64,000 nt of DNA from Sinorhizobium fredii USDA 257 (GCF_000265205.3 NC_018000.1:930001-994000); one strand, 5' to 3'. Numbered from the stretch's first letter, positions 8,977-18,698 are shown. Program-made: numbers and translations. The notes: generated from the sequence alone by a model not told the origin.

Positions 8977-9678
8977 TCATGGTGCGGCGGGGAGTAGAAC
9001 CGCGTCCCGTCTGCAGGCGCGGCGATCTATTTCAGGGCAGGCCCTGAAACGCAATTCCTTGTCGAAGCAGATTCTGATTTCCTCGATCAGCCGGCCCTCG
9101 CAGGTAACAGCGATCATCTCTCTCGTCATCCCAGGATTCTTCACTGCGAAAGCCGTCTCGATTGACGCGACGGAGAGGTCACGCGTTTGACCTGTGGAAG
9201 CGAGTTCGGCGGGGAGGGCAAGCCGCTCGCGGGCCGCCCGCGTGACGGCAAAATAGTCGGCTTGGGTGAGGCCGGAACAACTTCCGTGCTTGCGCCATTG
9301 ATGGCCGATCAAGCCCATCGACGGAACGATGTCGAGATATTGCCGGCCGAGCGATTCGGGCACGCGATCCGATTGTCTTGTCGCGCAAAATTGCGGATAG
9401 CCGCGTTCGTTCTGCGGCCATAGGCCGTGGACGATCAGACCGCTGCCACGCTCGCATTGTTCCGATTCTTTCCTCGGGTCATTGGCGCGACACCAGGTCG
9501 GTGACCAGGACAGGGATAGAACATAGAAGTCGAAGCCCTTGCCGATAGGAACGCTTGCCGATGCCTCGCTTTTCGCGGCCTCCGTGCCTGGGCCGGGGTT
9601 TTTGTCGCCTTCATTGCTGCAGCCGGCGATCGCCGACAAAGCGAGAAACGCCGGCAGCAGCCTTGTTGGCGCAATCAA
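8977..9678 (-). CDS. RNase T2 family ribonuclease, predicted lipoprotein
   Basis: Exported RNase of the T2 fold. Both active-site boxes are present: CAS1 LIVHGLWPQ with His84 and CAS2 GHQWRKHGSC with His126 and His131 (numbering from the TTG start). Six cysteines are available for disulfides. No ATG precedes the conserved region; a TTG that overlaps the stop of the upstream gene gives a 233-residue protein starting with a lipobox signal peptide, LALSAIAGC with Cys20, pointing to periplasmic membrane anchoring. It probably scavenges extracytoplasmic RNA, by analogy with RNase I. Confidence 0.88.
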   Translation of the reverse strand: MIAPTRLLPAFLALSAIAGCSNEGDKNPGPGTEAAKSEASASVPIGKGFDFYVLSLSWSPTWCRANDPRKESEQCERGSGLIVHGLWPQNERGYPQFCATRQSDRVPESLGRQYLDIVPSMGLIGHQWRKHGSCSGLTQADYFAVTRAARERLALPAELASTGQTRDLSVASIETAFAVKNPGMTREMIAVTCEGRLIEEIRICFDKELRFRACPEIDRRACRRDAVLLPAAP

Positions 9679-10118
9679 CGCAGCGACGAGCAATGGGCGC
9701 CGTAGACATACCAGGGATCGAGGCCGCCGATGCAGAACTCGACATTGGAACCGACGCCGGCAAAGCCCCAGGGCCGCTCGATCAGATACCAAAGCGGGCG
9801 CCGCACGCCGTCGCTCATTACGGCAGTGCCGTAGCAATATTCACGCTCGACCAGATGCGTATAGTCGCGCGGCTCGAAGCGGCTCTGGCCCAACTCGCGA
9901 ATCTCGGCAATGGCGAGATTGGCATGAAGATAGTTCGCGGCCTTGTAGTCGAATCGCCGCGTAATGAAGCCCAGCACCGAGGGATTGCCGCAAGCGCCGA
10001 TGTCGTAGGTGTGTCGGACGACGGGCACCTCCGCATAATCCGCGGCCGCGGCGCTGTTGGCCGCACCGGCGGCGAGCGAAAGCGAGAAGAGAAGCATTCC
10101 GGCAAGCTTGCAAATCAT
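9675..10118 (-). CDS. Secreted cysteine-containing protein, unknown function
   Basis: A 147-residue protein with a Sec signal peptide (MLLFSLSLAAGAANSAAAA). The mature part has four cysteines in short aromatic contexts (DIGACGN, EREYCYG, VEFCIGG, GAHCSS), suggesting two disulfides and a periplasmic location. I recognise no domain. It is translationally coupled to the RNase T2 gene, whose TTG start overlaps its TGA; a role alongside that nuclease is possible but unproven. Start at 10118 chosen because the signal peptide begins there; an upstream in-frame start lies at 10142. Confidence 0.75.
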   Translation of the reverse strand: MICKLAGMLLFSLSLAAGAANSAAAADYAEVPVVRHTYDIGACGNPSVLGFITRRFDYKAANYLHANLAIAEIRELGQSRFEPRDYTHLVEREYCYGTAVMSDGVRRPLWYLIERPWGFAGVGSNVEFCIGGLDPWYVYGAHCSSLR

Positions 10119-10169
10119 GGCTACCTCCCTGGATCGTCTCAAGAGATTGAAGCCACTAAGCGTTACCCG

Positions 10170-11039
10170 TCAAGGCCCTCGGTTGAGAACTGCTTCGCCA
10201 CGCAGCCAGAAGCAGCGTGCGGACGCGAAACGATCCTGGCGCAGCCGTTCCTTAAGGTAGGGCAGCAGGATGTCGAGTTCGCCCTTGAGCGTATAGGGCG
10301 GATTGATGACGACGAGACCGGATCCTGCAAGCCCGGTGATGTCGCGATCGCTGCGGACCGAAAGCTCGGCGCACAGCATTTTCGGAATCTCCAACGCCTT
10401 CAGGGCCTCGTGGAATTCCTTGATCGGTGCGCCTTTCTTCAGCGGATACCAGAGGCAGTAGATGCCGCCTGGAAACCGGCGATAGGCCTTGGCGAGCCCC
10501 TCGGCCATCCGCTCGTATTCGCCTTCCTTCTCGAAAGGCGGGTCGACGAGCACGAGGCCGCGCTTTTCCTTCGGGGGCAGGTGGGCACCGAGCGCCAGCC
10601 AGCCGTCGAGCCGGGTGATCCGGCTCTGGAAATCGCCGTCGAACAGCCGGTGCAGCGTTTCGTAATCGTCCGGATGCAGTTCCATCGCTGAGAGACGGTC
10701 CTGCGGCCGAAACAGCATGCGGGCAAGCTTGGGCGAGCCGGGATAATGCTTGAGCCCGCCATCCGCATTGAGATCGCGCACAGCCGCGAGATAGGGCTCG
10801 AGGATCGCGGCGACCGGTGCAGGGAGCTCGGCCTCGATCAGCCTTCCGATGCCCTCACGCCATTCGCCGGTCTTCTGCGCCTCCTCGCCCGACAGATCGT
10901 AGAGCCCGATGCCGGCATGGGTGTCCAGCACGCGGAAGGCCTTGTTCTTTTGCTTGAGGTAGGTGACGAGCCGCGCCAGCACCGCGTGCTTCAGGACATC
11001 GGCGAAATTGCCCGCGTGATAGATGTGCCGATAGTTCAT
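10170..11039 (-). CDS. rlmJ: 23S rRNA (adenine(2030)-N(6))-methyltransferase
   Basis: Cytosolic SAM-dependent methyltransferase modifying A2030 of 23S rRNA. The 289-residue protein begins MNYRHIYHAGNFADVLKH, the family N-terminus, has LDTHAGIGLYDL for SAM binding near residue 40, and the catalytic VDPPFE motif near residue 165. Length agrees with E. coli RlmJ (about 280). It is divergently arranged from the molybdopterin oxidoreductase gene with 86 bases between. Confidence 0.95.
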   Translation of the reverse strand: MNYRHIYHAGNFADVLKHAVLARLVTYLKQKNKAFRVLDTHAGIGLYDLSGEEAQKTGEWREGIGRLIEAELPAPVAAILEPYLAAVRDLNADGGLKHYPGSPKLARMLFRPQDRLSAMELHPDDYETLHRLFDGDFQSRITRLDGWLALGAHLPPKEKRGLVLVDPPFEKEGEYERMAEGLAKAYRRFPGGIYCLWYPLKKGAPIKEFHEALKALEIPKMLCAELSVRSDRDITGLAGSGLVVINPPYTLKGELDILLPYLKERLRQDRFASARCFWLRGEAVLNRGP

Positions 11040-11125
11040 AAGAGCCGCCGATGGCTGTGATCAATTGTTTCGATGGATGACGAATGGGACTTTGAGCCCC
11101 TTGGCGGATGCCATATAGAAAAGCC

Positions 11126-13243
11126 ATGAACGTTGCGACCCCTATCAGAGCAGAAAAATCGGTCGGCCACTCGGTCTGTCCGCATGACTGTCCTTCGGCT
11201 TGCGCCCTGGAAGTGGATCTGACCGCCGAGGGGCGGATCGGTCGTGTCCGCGGCGCGGCCGCAAACAGCTATACGGCGGGCGTCATCTGCGCCAAGGTGG
11301 CCCGCTATGCTGAGCGCATCTACCATCCGGGGCGGCTGATGGTGCCGCAGCGCCGCGTCGGCGCCAAGGGCGAGGGGATCTGGCAGGAAATTTCCTGGGA
11401 GGCGGCTCTCGACGAGATCGCCGACCAATTCGTAAAGGCCGAGCAGAAGCACGGCGCGGAAGCGGTCTGGCCCTATTTCTATGCCGGCACCATGGGGCAG
11501 GTGCAGCGCGATTCCATCGAGCGGCTGCGTCACGCGAAGCGCTATTCCGGCTTCTTCGGCTCGATCTGCACCAACATGGCCTGGACCGGCTTCACCATGG
11601 CGACCGGAGCCTTGCGCGGTCCGGATCCGCGCGAAATGGCCAAGTCCGATTGCGTGGTGATCTGGGGCACCAATGCGGTGGCGACGCAGGTAAACGTGAT
11701 GACCCACGCGGTCAAGGCGCGCAAGGAGCGCGGCGCCAAGATCGTCGTCGTCGACGTCTACGACAACGCGACCGTCAAGCAGGCCGATCTCGGCCTGGTG
11801 CTGAAGCCTGGCACCGATGCTGCGCTCGCCTGCGCTGTCATGCATATCGCCTTCCGCGACGGCTATGCGGATCGCGCCTATATGGCGGAGTTCGCCGACG
11901 ATCCGGCCGGGCTCGAGGCTCATCTCAAGACACGCGGGCCGGAATGGGCATCGGCCATCACCGGTCTGACCGTGGAGGAAATCGAGACTTTTGCGAAGCT
12001 CGTCGGGACGACGCCGAGAACCTATTTCCGTCTAGGCTACGGCTTCACCCGCCAGCGCAACGGCTCCGTCGCCATCCACGCCGCCGCGTCCGTCGCGACC
12101 GTGCTTGGGTCGTGGAAACATAAGGGCGGTGGCGCCTTCCATTCGAACAACGACATTTTCAAGCTCGACAAGCGCGAACTCGTCGGCACCGCTTTGCACG
12201 ATCCGGATGTGCGCATGCTCGATCAGTCGCAGATTGGCCGCGTGCTGACGGGCGATGCCGAAGCGCTGCGCCACCGCGGCCCGGTGACGGCCCTGCTGAT
12301 CCAGAACACCAATCCCGTCAATGTCGCGCCCGAGCAGCGGCTGGTGCGGCGGGGCTTCCTGCGCGACGACGTGTTTGTCGCCGTGCACGAACAGTTCATG
12401 ACGGATACGGCTAGGCTCGCCGATATCGTTTTGCCGGCGACGATGTTCCTGGAGCATGACGATCTCTACCGCGGCGGCGGGCACCAGCACATCCTGATCG
12501 GCCCGAAGCTCGTCGAGCCGCCGCCGACCGTGCGCACCAACCTCTTCGTCATCGAGGAACTGGCAAAGCGCCTTGGCGTTGCCGACTGTTCCGGCTTTGG
12601 CCTCTCGGAACGGCAGCACATCGACCGTTTGCTCGCCAATTACGGCATCGTCTACGAAGAGATGAAAGAGAGGAAATGGCTCGATTGCCAGCCGGGCTTC
12701 GAGGAGGCGCATTTCCTCAAAGGCTTCGGCCATCCCGACGGCAAGTTCCGCTTCAAGGCAGACTGGACCGGCACTCCGGCGCCCAATCGGCCGCCGAAGT
12801 CGATGGGCCCGCAGGGGCCGCACGGCCGCCTTCCTGAGTTCCCTGATCACATCGATCTGATCGAAGTCGCCGACGAGCGCCATCCGTTCCGGCTGGCGAC
12901 CTCGCCGGCGCGTTCCTTTCTGAACTCGACTTTTTCCGAGACGCCCTCCTCGATCGAGAAGGAAGGGCGCCCGGAGGTGATGATCCATGCGGAGGACGCC
13001 GCCGAGCTCGGTATCGCCGACGGCGACATCGTCAAACTCGGCAACGACCGCGGCGAACTCCGCCTGCACGCCAGGATCGGCGGCGGTGCGCGCCGCGGCG
13101 TCGTTGTCGCCGAAGGGCTGTGGCCGAACGGCGCCCATCTCGACGGCGAGGGGATCAACGTGCTGACCGGCGCCGATGCGGTGGCGCCCTATGGCGGTGC
13201 GGCGTTCCACGACAACCGGGTCTGGATGCGCCGGGCTGACTAG
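11126..13243 (+). CDS. Molybdopterin-dependent oxidoreductase (formate dehydrogenase-like, BisC superfamily)
   Basis: A 705-residue enzyme. The N-terminus holds a [4Fe-4S] motif in HSVCPHDCPSACALEV plus the distal Cys in AGVICAKVARYAERIYHP. The middle contains the bis-MGD binding folds (VVIWGTNAVATQVNVMTHA; LLIQNTNPVNVAPEQ), and the C-terminal 130 residues form the dinucleotide-binding barrel (FLNSTF, HAEDAAELGIADGD, NVLTGAD). No Tat signal is present, so it is probably cytoplasmic. No partner electron-transfer subunit is adjacent and the substrate cannot be assigned. ATG at 11126 chosen; another in-frame start at 11108 lacks a ribosome site. Confidence 0.87.
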   Translation: MNVATPIRAEKSVGHSVCPHDCPSACALEVDLTAEGRIGRVRGAAANSYTAGVICAKVARYAERIYHPGRLMVPQRRVGAKGEGIWQEISWEAALDEIADQFVKAEQKHGAEAVWPYFYAGTMGQVQRDSIERLRHAKRYSGFFGSICTNMAWTGFTMATGALRGPDPREMAKSDCVVIWGTNAVATQVNVMTHAVKARKERGAKIVVVDVYDNATVKQADLGLVLKPGTDAALACAVMHIAFRDGYADRAYMAEFADDPAGLEAHLKTRGPEWASAITGLTVEEIETFAKLVGTTPRTYFRLGYGFTRQRNGSVAIHAAASVATVLGSWKHKGGGAFHSNNDIFKLDKRELVGTALHDPDVRMLDQSQIGRVLTGDAEALRHRGPVTALLIQNTNPVNVAPEQRLVRRGFLRDDVFVAVHEQFMTDTARLADIVLPATMFLEHDDLYRGGGHQHILIGPKLVEPPPTVRTNLFVIEELAKRLGVADCSGFGLSERQHIDRLLANYGIVYEEMKERKWLDCQPGFEEAHFLKGFGHPDGKFRFKADWTGTPAPNRPPKSMGPQGPHGRLPEFPDHIDLIEVADERHPFRLATSPARSFLNSTFSETPSSIEKEGRPEVMIHAEDAAELGIADGDIVKLGNDRGELRLHARIGGGARRGVVVAEGLWPNGAHLDGEGINVLTGADAVAPYGGAAFHDNRVWMRRAD

Positions 13244-13292
13244 CGCGAGGAGTCCGTCATGAGCGGAGATCACCAGCAAGGGGAAGTCAGCA

Positions 13293-13944
13293 ATGGTATC
13301 CCGATTTTGGGGCGCGCTTGCATTGAATGCGCTGCTGCTTCTCGGTGTGGCCTTTTACATTCTCTACGAGGCCTGGCAACGCCTGACCGTGCCGCAGGAG
13401 ATCCAGTCGGGCGGTATGCTGGCGATCGCGGTGGTTGGCCTTGTGGTCAATCTCCTGTCCATGCGGCTTTTGACGACTCACAAGGACCAAAGCCTCAACC
13501 TCAAGGGAGCATATCTCGAGGTTTGGTCGGATATGCTCGGTTCCCTCGCCGTCATAGTCGGAGCGGCGATCATCTGGCTCACCGGTCTGCAATGGATCGA
13601 TTCCCTGTTGGCCGTCGGGATCGGATTCATGGTCTTTCCGCGTACCTGGGTCCAAGGACTGCGTCAACATCCTGCTGGAAGGGGTGCCGGCGGGAATGCG
13701 GCTCGCCGATGTCCATGCTGCGATCACCACTGTGCCGGAAGTTGCTTCCATGCATGACCTCCATCTTTGGGCGATTACGCAGAGTCAGCCGTCCCTGACG
13801 GCCCACGCCGTGCTTGAAGAAGGGGCGGATGGCGAAGCCGTCCGGCGCGCGATCGCGAATCGGCTCCGCGACGAGTTCGACCTCCACCATACGACCCTGC
13901 AGATGGAGCGAATTAGCTGCGCGCCGTCCGAACATGTTCACTGA
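13293..13944 (+). pseudogene. Remnant of a cation diffusion facilitator (CzcD/ZitB-like) efflux gene
   Basis: Two overlapping frames each match one part of a CDF transporter. Frame one (13293 to about 13650) gives late transmembrane segments: FYILYEAWQRL, AIAVVGLVVNLLSMRLL, LNLKGAYLEVWSDMLGSLAV. Frame two (to 13944) gives the cytoplasmic domain: CVNILLEGVPAG, VHAAITTVPEVASMHDLHLW, ending in EHVH. The frames meet near 13650-13660, where an indel must have occurred. The first transmembrane helices and metal-site HxxxD segments expected before 13293 are absent, and an in-frame TGA stands at 13260-13262. It cannot make a functional exporter. Confidence 0.82.
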
Positions 13945-13961
13945 GCTAACAGGGACTTCGA

Positions 13962-14558
13962 ATGACGAAACATGAGGACCAGCGGTTGCGGATTATCGAC
14001 CGCCGAACACTCTGGAATGGCTTCATCAATCTCGAGCAGATCACGCTCGAGCAAATGATGTCCGATGGCAGCACTGCGCGGCTCGTGCGCGAAGTGCACG
14101 ACCATGGCCGTGCTGCGACGATCCTGCTCTTCGACCCCGAACGCCAGATGGTCGTTCTCGTCCGCCAGCTTCGCCTTCCCGTCTTCCTGCAAGGGGAATC
14201 AGGATATCTTATCGAAGCGCCGGCCGGCCTTCTCGACGGCGAGGCGCCAGAGGTGGCGATCTGCCGCGAAGCGATGGAAGAGACCGGCTATCACATCGAG
14301 AGCGCCCTACATCTCTTCGACGCCTATATGAGCCCCGGCTCGATAACGGAGCGGACGAGTTTCTTTCTCGGTCGCATCGATACCTCCAAGAAGGTGGCGC
14401 CTGGCGGCGGGCTTGCCCATGAGGGCGAAGACATCGAGGTGCTGGAAATCCCCTTCGAGGAGGCCATCGCGATGATCCGCACCGGCGAAGTCTGCGACGC
14501 CAAGACCATCATGCTCCTGCAATGGGCCATGCTGAACCGCGCGGCACTTTCAGGCTAA
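13962..14558 (+). CDS. NUDIX hydrolase, NudK / ADP-ribose pyrophosphatase-like
   Basis: A 198-residue Mg-dependent nucleotide-sugar pyrophosphatase. The Nudix box is complete from GLLDGEAPEVAICREAMEET onward into GYHI. The N-terminus (RRTLWNGFINLEQ) and C-terminus (GEVCDAKTIMLLQWA) match the NudK branch, whose E. coli member splits GDP-mannose; the exact substrate here is an inference. It follows the CDF remnant on the same strand by 17 bases. Confidence 0.9.
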   Translation: MTKHEDQRLRIIDRRTLWNGFINLEQITLEQMMSDGSTARLVREVHDHGRAATILLFDPERQMVVLVRQLRLPVFLQGESGYLIEAPAGLLDGEAPEVAICREAMEETGYHIESALHLFDAYMSPGSITERTSFFLGRIDTSKKVAPGGGLAHEGEDIEVLEIPFEEAIAMIRTGEVCDAKTIMLLQWAMLNRAALSG

Positions 14559-14826
14559 CCCTTTGATCCAGCATACATTACCGATAGTTCACTTTTTGTC
14601 GGCGCCGTGCTGCGGTAAATCGCTCATGTCTTCCTCAACGACACGGGCGACCCATGACGTCCTCCTCCCCGCTGACGCGACGCGTCCTTGACGGTCTCGA
14701 TCGAAGACTTGCGGCGGCGAAGTGACCCACTTTCGGTCAGAGGCGCGGGCTGTAGTTAGGAGGGCAGGGCAGAGGGGGTTAGCTACGCCGATCCTCGTCA
14801 AGGCGTGAGTAGCAGGGCCACTGGTA

Positions 14827-15492
14827 TCAGATGGCTGGCGAAATGAGCGTTCCCGAGGCCTCGCCCACCGCGTGGCTGACGGCGCGCCCCTCTTGCATCG
14901 TCACCTTGCCCTCGGCGACCAGCCGCAATGCCAGCGGATAGGTCTTGTGCTCTACCGTCAGAACGCGCGATGCAAGCGTCTCCGGCGTGTCGCCGGCAAT
15001 GATCGGAACGGCTGCCTGCGTGATGATCGGGCCGTCATCCATGCCTTCGGTCACGAAATGCACGGTGCAGCCGGCGAGCTTCATGCCCGCATCGAGCGCA
15101 CGCTGATGCGTATTGAGCCCCGGGAAAAGCGGCAGCAGCGACGGATGGATGTTGAGGATCCTGCCTTCGTGGCGCTGGATGAAGGCGGCGGACAGCAAGC
15201 GCATGTAGCCGGCAAGGCAGATGATGTCCGGCTGGAGCCGGTCGAGTTCCGCGAGGATCGCCGCCTCGTGCGCTTCCTTGCTTTGAAAGTCCCTGCGCAC
15301 GAATGAGGATGTCGCGATGCCGAGCGCTGCCGCTTTGGCGAGGCCGCCGGCCTCCGCCTTGTCGGAGATGACGCCAATGATCTCGGCCGGGAAATCCGGC
15401 TCGGCCGCGGCCTTTGCCAGCGACAGCATGTTGGAGCCGCCGCCCGAGATGAAGACGACGACCTTTTTCTTGCTGGCTGCGGTCATGCTCAT
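14827..15492 (-). CDS. purN: Phosphoribosylglycinamide formyltransferase
   Basis: Third step of purine synthesis, transferring a formyl group from 10-formyl-THF to GAR. The 221-residue protein has [14 protein letters not shown] at the N-terminus, LAGYMRLLS, then the catalytic region [14 protein letters not shown] with the Asn and His, and [12 protein letters not shown] with the catalytic Asp. The ATG at 15492 overlaps the purM stop (ATGA), fixing the start and indicating translational coupling. Confidence 0.97.
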   Translation of the reverse strand: MSMTAASKKKVVVFISGGGSNMLSLAKAAAEPDFPAEIIGVISDKAEAGGLAKAAALGIATSSFVRRDFQSKEAHEAAILAELDRLQPDIICLAGYMRLLSAAFIQRHEGRILNIHPSLLPLFPGLNTHQRALDAGMKLAGCTVHFVTEGMDDGPIITQAAVPIIAGDTPETLASRVLTVEHKTYPLALRLVAEGKVTMQEGRAVSHAVGEASGTLISPAI

Positions 15493-16559
15493 ACAGCGAG
15501 GCTGCCCTTGTAGATCGTGCCCGGCGCACCCTCTTGGCGCGCCACCATGCGGCCGAGCGTGAAGACAGTCTCGCCTTCGGCGGCGAGAACCGCCGCGACC
15601 TTGTCGGCTTCCGTTGCCGGAACGACGGCGATCATGCCGACGCCGCAATTGAAGGTGCGCAGCATCTCATTGGCGGCGACACCGCCGGTCTTGGCGAGCC
15701 AGGAGAACACGGCCGGCGGCTTGATGACGTCGAGGTCGATTTCGGCGGCCAGCTGCTTCGGCAGTACGCGCGGAATATTCTCGGGGAAGCCGCCGCCGGT
15801 GATATGTGCCAGCGCTTTGATCTGACCGGTTTCGCGGATCGCCTTCAGAAGCGGCTTCACATAGATGCGGGTCGGCGTCATCAGGAGGTCGGCAAGAGTG
15901 CCCTCGCCGAACGGCGCCGGAGCATCCCATGCGAGCCCCGAGAGCGCGACGATCTTGCGCACCAGCGAATAGCCGTTCGAATGCACGCCGGAAGAGGCGA
16001 GTCCAAGGATGACGTCGCCCTCGGCAATGTCGCCGGCCGGCAGAAGCTGTCCGCGCTCGGCCGCGCCGACGGCAAAGCCGGCAAGGTCGTAGTCGCCGCC
16101 GGAATACATGCCCGGCATCTCGGCCGTTTCGCCGCCGATCAGCGCGCAGCCCGCCTCGCGGCAGCCGGCGGCGATGCCGGCGACGATCGCCGCGCCCTGG
16201 TCGGGATCGAGCTTGCCGGTGGCGAAATAATCGAGGAAGAACAAGGGCTCGGCGCCCTGCACGACGAGGTCGTTGACGCACATGGCCACCAGGTCGGTGC
16301 CGACCGTGTCGTGCTTGTCGGCGTCGATGGCGATCTTGAGCTTGGTGCCGACGCCGTCATTCGCGGCGACCAGGACCGGATCGGTGAAGCCGGCCGCCTT
16401 GAGATCGAAGAGGCCGCCGAAGCCGCCGATCTCGCCGTCGGCGCCGGGACGCCGGGTCGAGCGCACATGCGGCTTGATCTTCTCGACCATCAGGTTGCCG
16501 GCATCGATATCCACGCCCGCGTCGCTGTAGGTGAGGCCGTTCTTTCCCGACTGGCTCAT
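15489..16559 (-). CDS. purM: Phosphoribosylformylglycinamidine cyclo-ligase (AIR synthetase)
   Basis: Fifth step of purine synthesis, ATP-dependent ring closure of FGAM. The 356-residue protein starts [21 protein letters not shown], the usual PurM N-terminus, and includes the segments [27 protein letters not shown] and [14 protein letters not shown]. It is the first gene of purM-purN and diverges from perM with 241 bases between. In-frame codons continue upstream to 16604 but are not conserved. Confidence 0.97.
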   Translation of the reverse strand: MSQSGKNGLTYSDAGVDIDAGNLMVEKIKPHVRSTRRPGADGEIGGFGGLFDLKAAGFTDPVLVAANDGVGTKLKIAIDADKHDTVGTDLVAMCVNDLVVQGAEPLFFLDYFATGKLDPDQGAAIVAGIAAGCREAGCALIGGETAEMPGMYSGGDYDLAGFAVGAAERGQLLPAGDIAEGDVILGLASSGVHSNGYSLVRKIVALSGLAWDAPAPFGEGTLADLLMTPTRIYVKPLLKAIRETGQIKALAHITGGGFPENIPRVLPKQLAAEIDLDVIKPPAVFSWLAKTGGVAANEMLRTFNCGVGMIAVVPATEADKVAAVLAAEGETVFTLGRMVARQEGAPGTIYKGSLAV

Positions 16560-16800
16560 GCTCGTTCTCCAAGGCTCGTCGTATTTTGCGGATGCGATTG
16601 GCACGGCAAGCTGAGGAGTGCAAGCGGCGAGGCCCAGACTTGCGGCCTTTTTTCACGTTTTTGCCTTCGCCTCGACGTCTTCAGGCGACAAGAGAGCGGA
16701 TTGAAGGGCGTCGGGCTTGACCTGCGCGCGCGCCGCACCCTATCTCGTCGCACGAAAGACGCGTGGCGTCGTTAGCGCCGGACGCGTGACGGGGAGTACA

Positions 16801-17967
16801 ATGGGCAATCGGGTGAGCGGTTTGGGACTTCAGCGCCAGATTTTTTTCTGGTTGCTCGTGCTTGTCGCCTTTGTCGCCTTTCTGATGGTCTTCAGTTCCA
16901 TTCTCCTGCCGTTTCTCGCCGGCATGGCGCTTGCCTATTTCCTCGATCCCGTCGCCGACCGGCTGCAGCGGCTTGGCCTCAGCCGCCTGATGGCGACGAT
17001 CGCCATTCTCGTCGCCTTCGTCGTTCTCTTTGCGCTGTCGCTGATCATCATCATCCCGCTGATTTTCACCCAAGCCGCCGACTTCATCCAGAAGATGCCC
17101 GGCTATGTCGCCAGGCTGCAGGCCTTTGTGGCGGACACCACCCAATCGACGCTTGTGCCCGACTGGCTCGAAGCTCAAATGGCGTCGATCAAGCAGAATT
17201 CGGCCAAGCTCCTCGAGCAAGGGGCAGCCTTTCTCGGCACACTGTTCCAGCAGCTCTGGAATTCCGGCATGGCGCTGCTGGATATCCTATCGCTCTTCAT
17301 CATCACTCCGGTCGTCGCCTTCTATCTGTTGCTCGACTGGGACCGCATGGTCCAGAAGGTCGATAGCTGGGTGCCGCGCGACCATGTCGACGTGGTGCGC
17401 CAGATCGCCCGCGACATGAACACGACGATCGCCGGCTTCGTGCGCGGCCAGGGTTCCTTGTGCGTCATTCTCGGCCTCTACTACGCCATCGGCCTGTCTC
17501 TGGTCGGGCTCAATTTCGGCCTTCTGATTGGCTTTTTTGCCGGCATGATCAGCTTCATCCCCTATGTCGGCTCGCTGGTCGGCCTGGTGCTCGCCGTCGG
17601 CGTGGCACTCGTCCAGTTCTGGCCGGACTATATATGGATCCTGCTCGTGCTTGCCGTCTTCTTCAGCGGCCAGTTTCTCGAGGGCAACATTCTCCAACCG
17701 AAGCTGGTCGGCAAGAGCGTTGGGCTTCATCCCGTCTGGCTGATGTTCGCCCTGCTTGCCTTCGGCGCGCTGTTCGGTTTCGTCGGCCTTCTCATCGCGG
17801 TGCCGGCCGCCGCCGCGATCGGCGTCCTTGTCCGTTTCGGCATCCAGCGATACCTTGATAGCGACCTCTATCACGGGCACAGGACGGCCGCGAACCAGCA
17901 GTCGGAGGGCGAGGAGCCCGGCCGACACATGCCATCCTCCAGAGCAAAGCATGACAAGACGTCCTAA
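16801..17967 (+). CDS. perM: AI-2E family transporter (PerM-like permease)
   Basis: A 388-residue inner-membrane protein with about eight transmembrane segments in the usual arrangement: two at the N-terminus (FFWLLVLVAFVAFLMVF), a long soluble loop (residues about 100-150), then the conserved core with PVVAFYLLLDWDRM and GMISFIPYVGSLVG, and FLEGNILQPKLVGKSVGLHP. Family members are putative exporters or Na+/H+ antiporters; substrate unknown here. ATG at 16801 is chosen because it starts the conserved region. It overlaps hdaA by 17 bases. Confidence 0.9.
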   Translation: MGNRVSGLGLQRQIFFWLLVLVAFVAFLMVFSSILLPFLAGMALAYFLDPVADRLQRLGLSRLMATIAILVAFVVLFALSLIIIIPLIFTQAADFIQKMPGYVARLQAFVADTTQSTLVPDWLEAQMASIKQNSAKLLEQGAAFLGTLFQQLWNSGMALLDILSLFIITPVVAFYLLLDWDRMVQKVDSWVPRDHVDVVRQIARDMNTTIAGFVRGQGSLCVILGLYYAIGLSLVGLNFGLLIGFFAGMISFIPYVGSLVGLVLAVGVALVQFWPDYIWILLVLAVFFSGQFLEGNILQPKLVGKSVGLHPVWLMFALLAFGALFGFVGLLIAVPAAAAIGVLVRFGIQRYLDSDLYHGHRTAANQQSEGEEPGRHMPSSRAKHDKTS

Positions 17968-18640
17968 CGAACAACTGCCGCTCGTCTTCGGCCATGACCC
18001 GGCAACCAGCCGGGAGGATCTGCTCGTTTCCGATCGCCTGAGCGCGGCCATTGCGATCGTCGATCACTGGCCGGAATGGCCATCACCGGTCGTCATCATC
18101 GCCGGGCCGGTCGGTTCCGGAAAGTCGCACCTGGCCAGTATCTGGCGGGAGAAGTCCGGCGCCGAGACGATCCACCCCGTTGCCGGCTCGAGTTCCGCCG
18201 ACATCGCCGCCGCCAAGCCGGTGCTCTTCGAGGATGTCGACCGTCAGGGTTTCGACGATACGGCACTGTTCCACGTCATCAACAGCGTCCGCCAGAACGG
18301 CACGGCGCTCCTGATGACCTCGCGGCTGTGGCCGATGTCTTGGCCGGTGACACTCGCGGATCTCAAATCGCGGCTGAAGGCGGCGACCGTCGTCGAGATC
18401 GGCGAGCCTGACGACGAACTCCTGATGCAGGTGCTCTTCAAGCTGTTCGCCGATCGCCAGTTGCTCGTCGATGAGCGTTTCGTGGCCTATATAGTCACTC
18501 GGATGGAGCGTTCCCTGGAGGCGGCGCAGACGATCGTCGAGCGGCTGGATCATCTGGCGCTTGCCCGTGGAACGCGGCTGACGCGTGTCCTGGCGACGGA
18601 AGTGCTGGAAGACCTTGCAAATGCCCGAGCCACCGATTGA
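17951..18640 (+). CDS. hdaA: DnaA regulatory inactivator HdaA
   Basis: AAA+ protein that, bound to the replicative sliding clamp, stimulates hydrolysis of DnaA-ATP after initiation. The 229-residue protein starts MTRRPNEQLPLVFGH; QLPLVF (8-13) is the clamp-binding peptide expected at the N-terminus of Hda. Walker A GPVGSGKS is at 52-59, a Walker B-like VLFEDVDR follows, and a C-terminal helical lid completes the fold. It is much shorter than DnaA and lacks DnaA domain IV. It begins within perM and is followed by ppk, linking replication control to polyphosphate metabolism in gene order. Confidence 0.93.
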   Translation: MTRRPNEQLPLVFGHDPATSREDLLVSDRLSAAIAIVDHWPEWPSPVVIIAGPVGSGKSHLASIWREKSGAETIHPVAGSSSADIAAAKPVLFEDVDRQGFDDTALFHVINSVRQNGTALLMTSRLWPMSWPVTLADLKSRLKAATVVEIGEPDDELLMQVLFKLFADRQLLVDERFVAYIVTRMERSLEAAQTIVERLDHLALARGTRLTRVLATEVLEDLANARATD

Positions 18641-18698
18641 CTGTCACAGTTCCGTCGTCAAAGTGGGATAGCTCGTTTATCCGGAGCAATGGGGTCTG

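Noticed and set aside
13650..13760. Programmed frameshift in the CDF gene
   Set aside because: The missing N-terminal helices and the upstream stop favour decay; no slippery heptamer with a structured region is visible at the junction.
14559..14826. Small gene or RNA between the NUDIX gene and purN
   Set aside because: The short minus-strand frame around 14589-14801 has no ribosome site or motif, and no structured RNA is evident.
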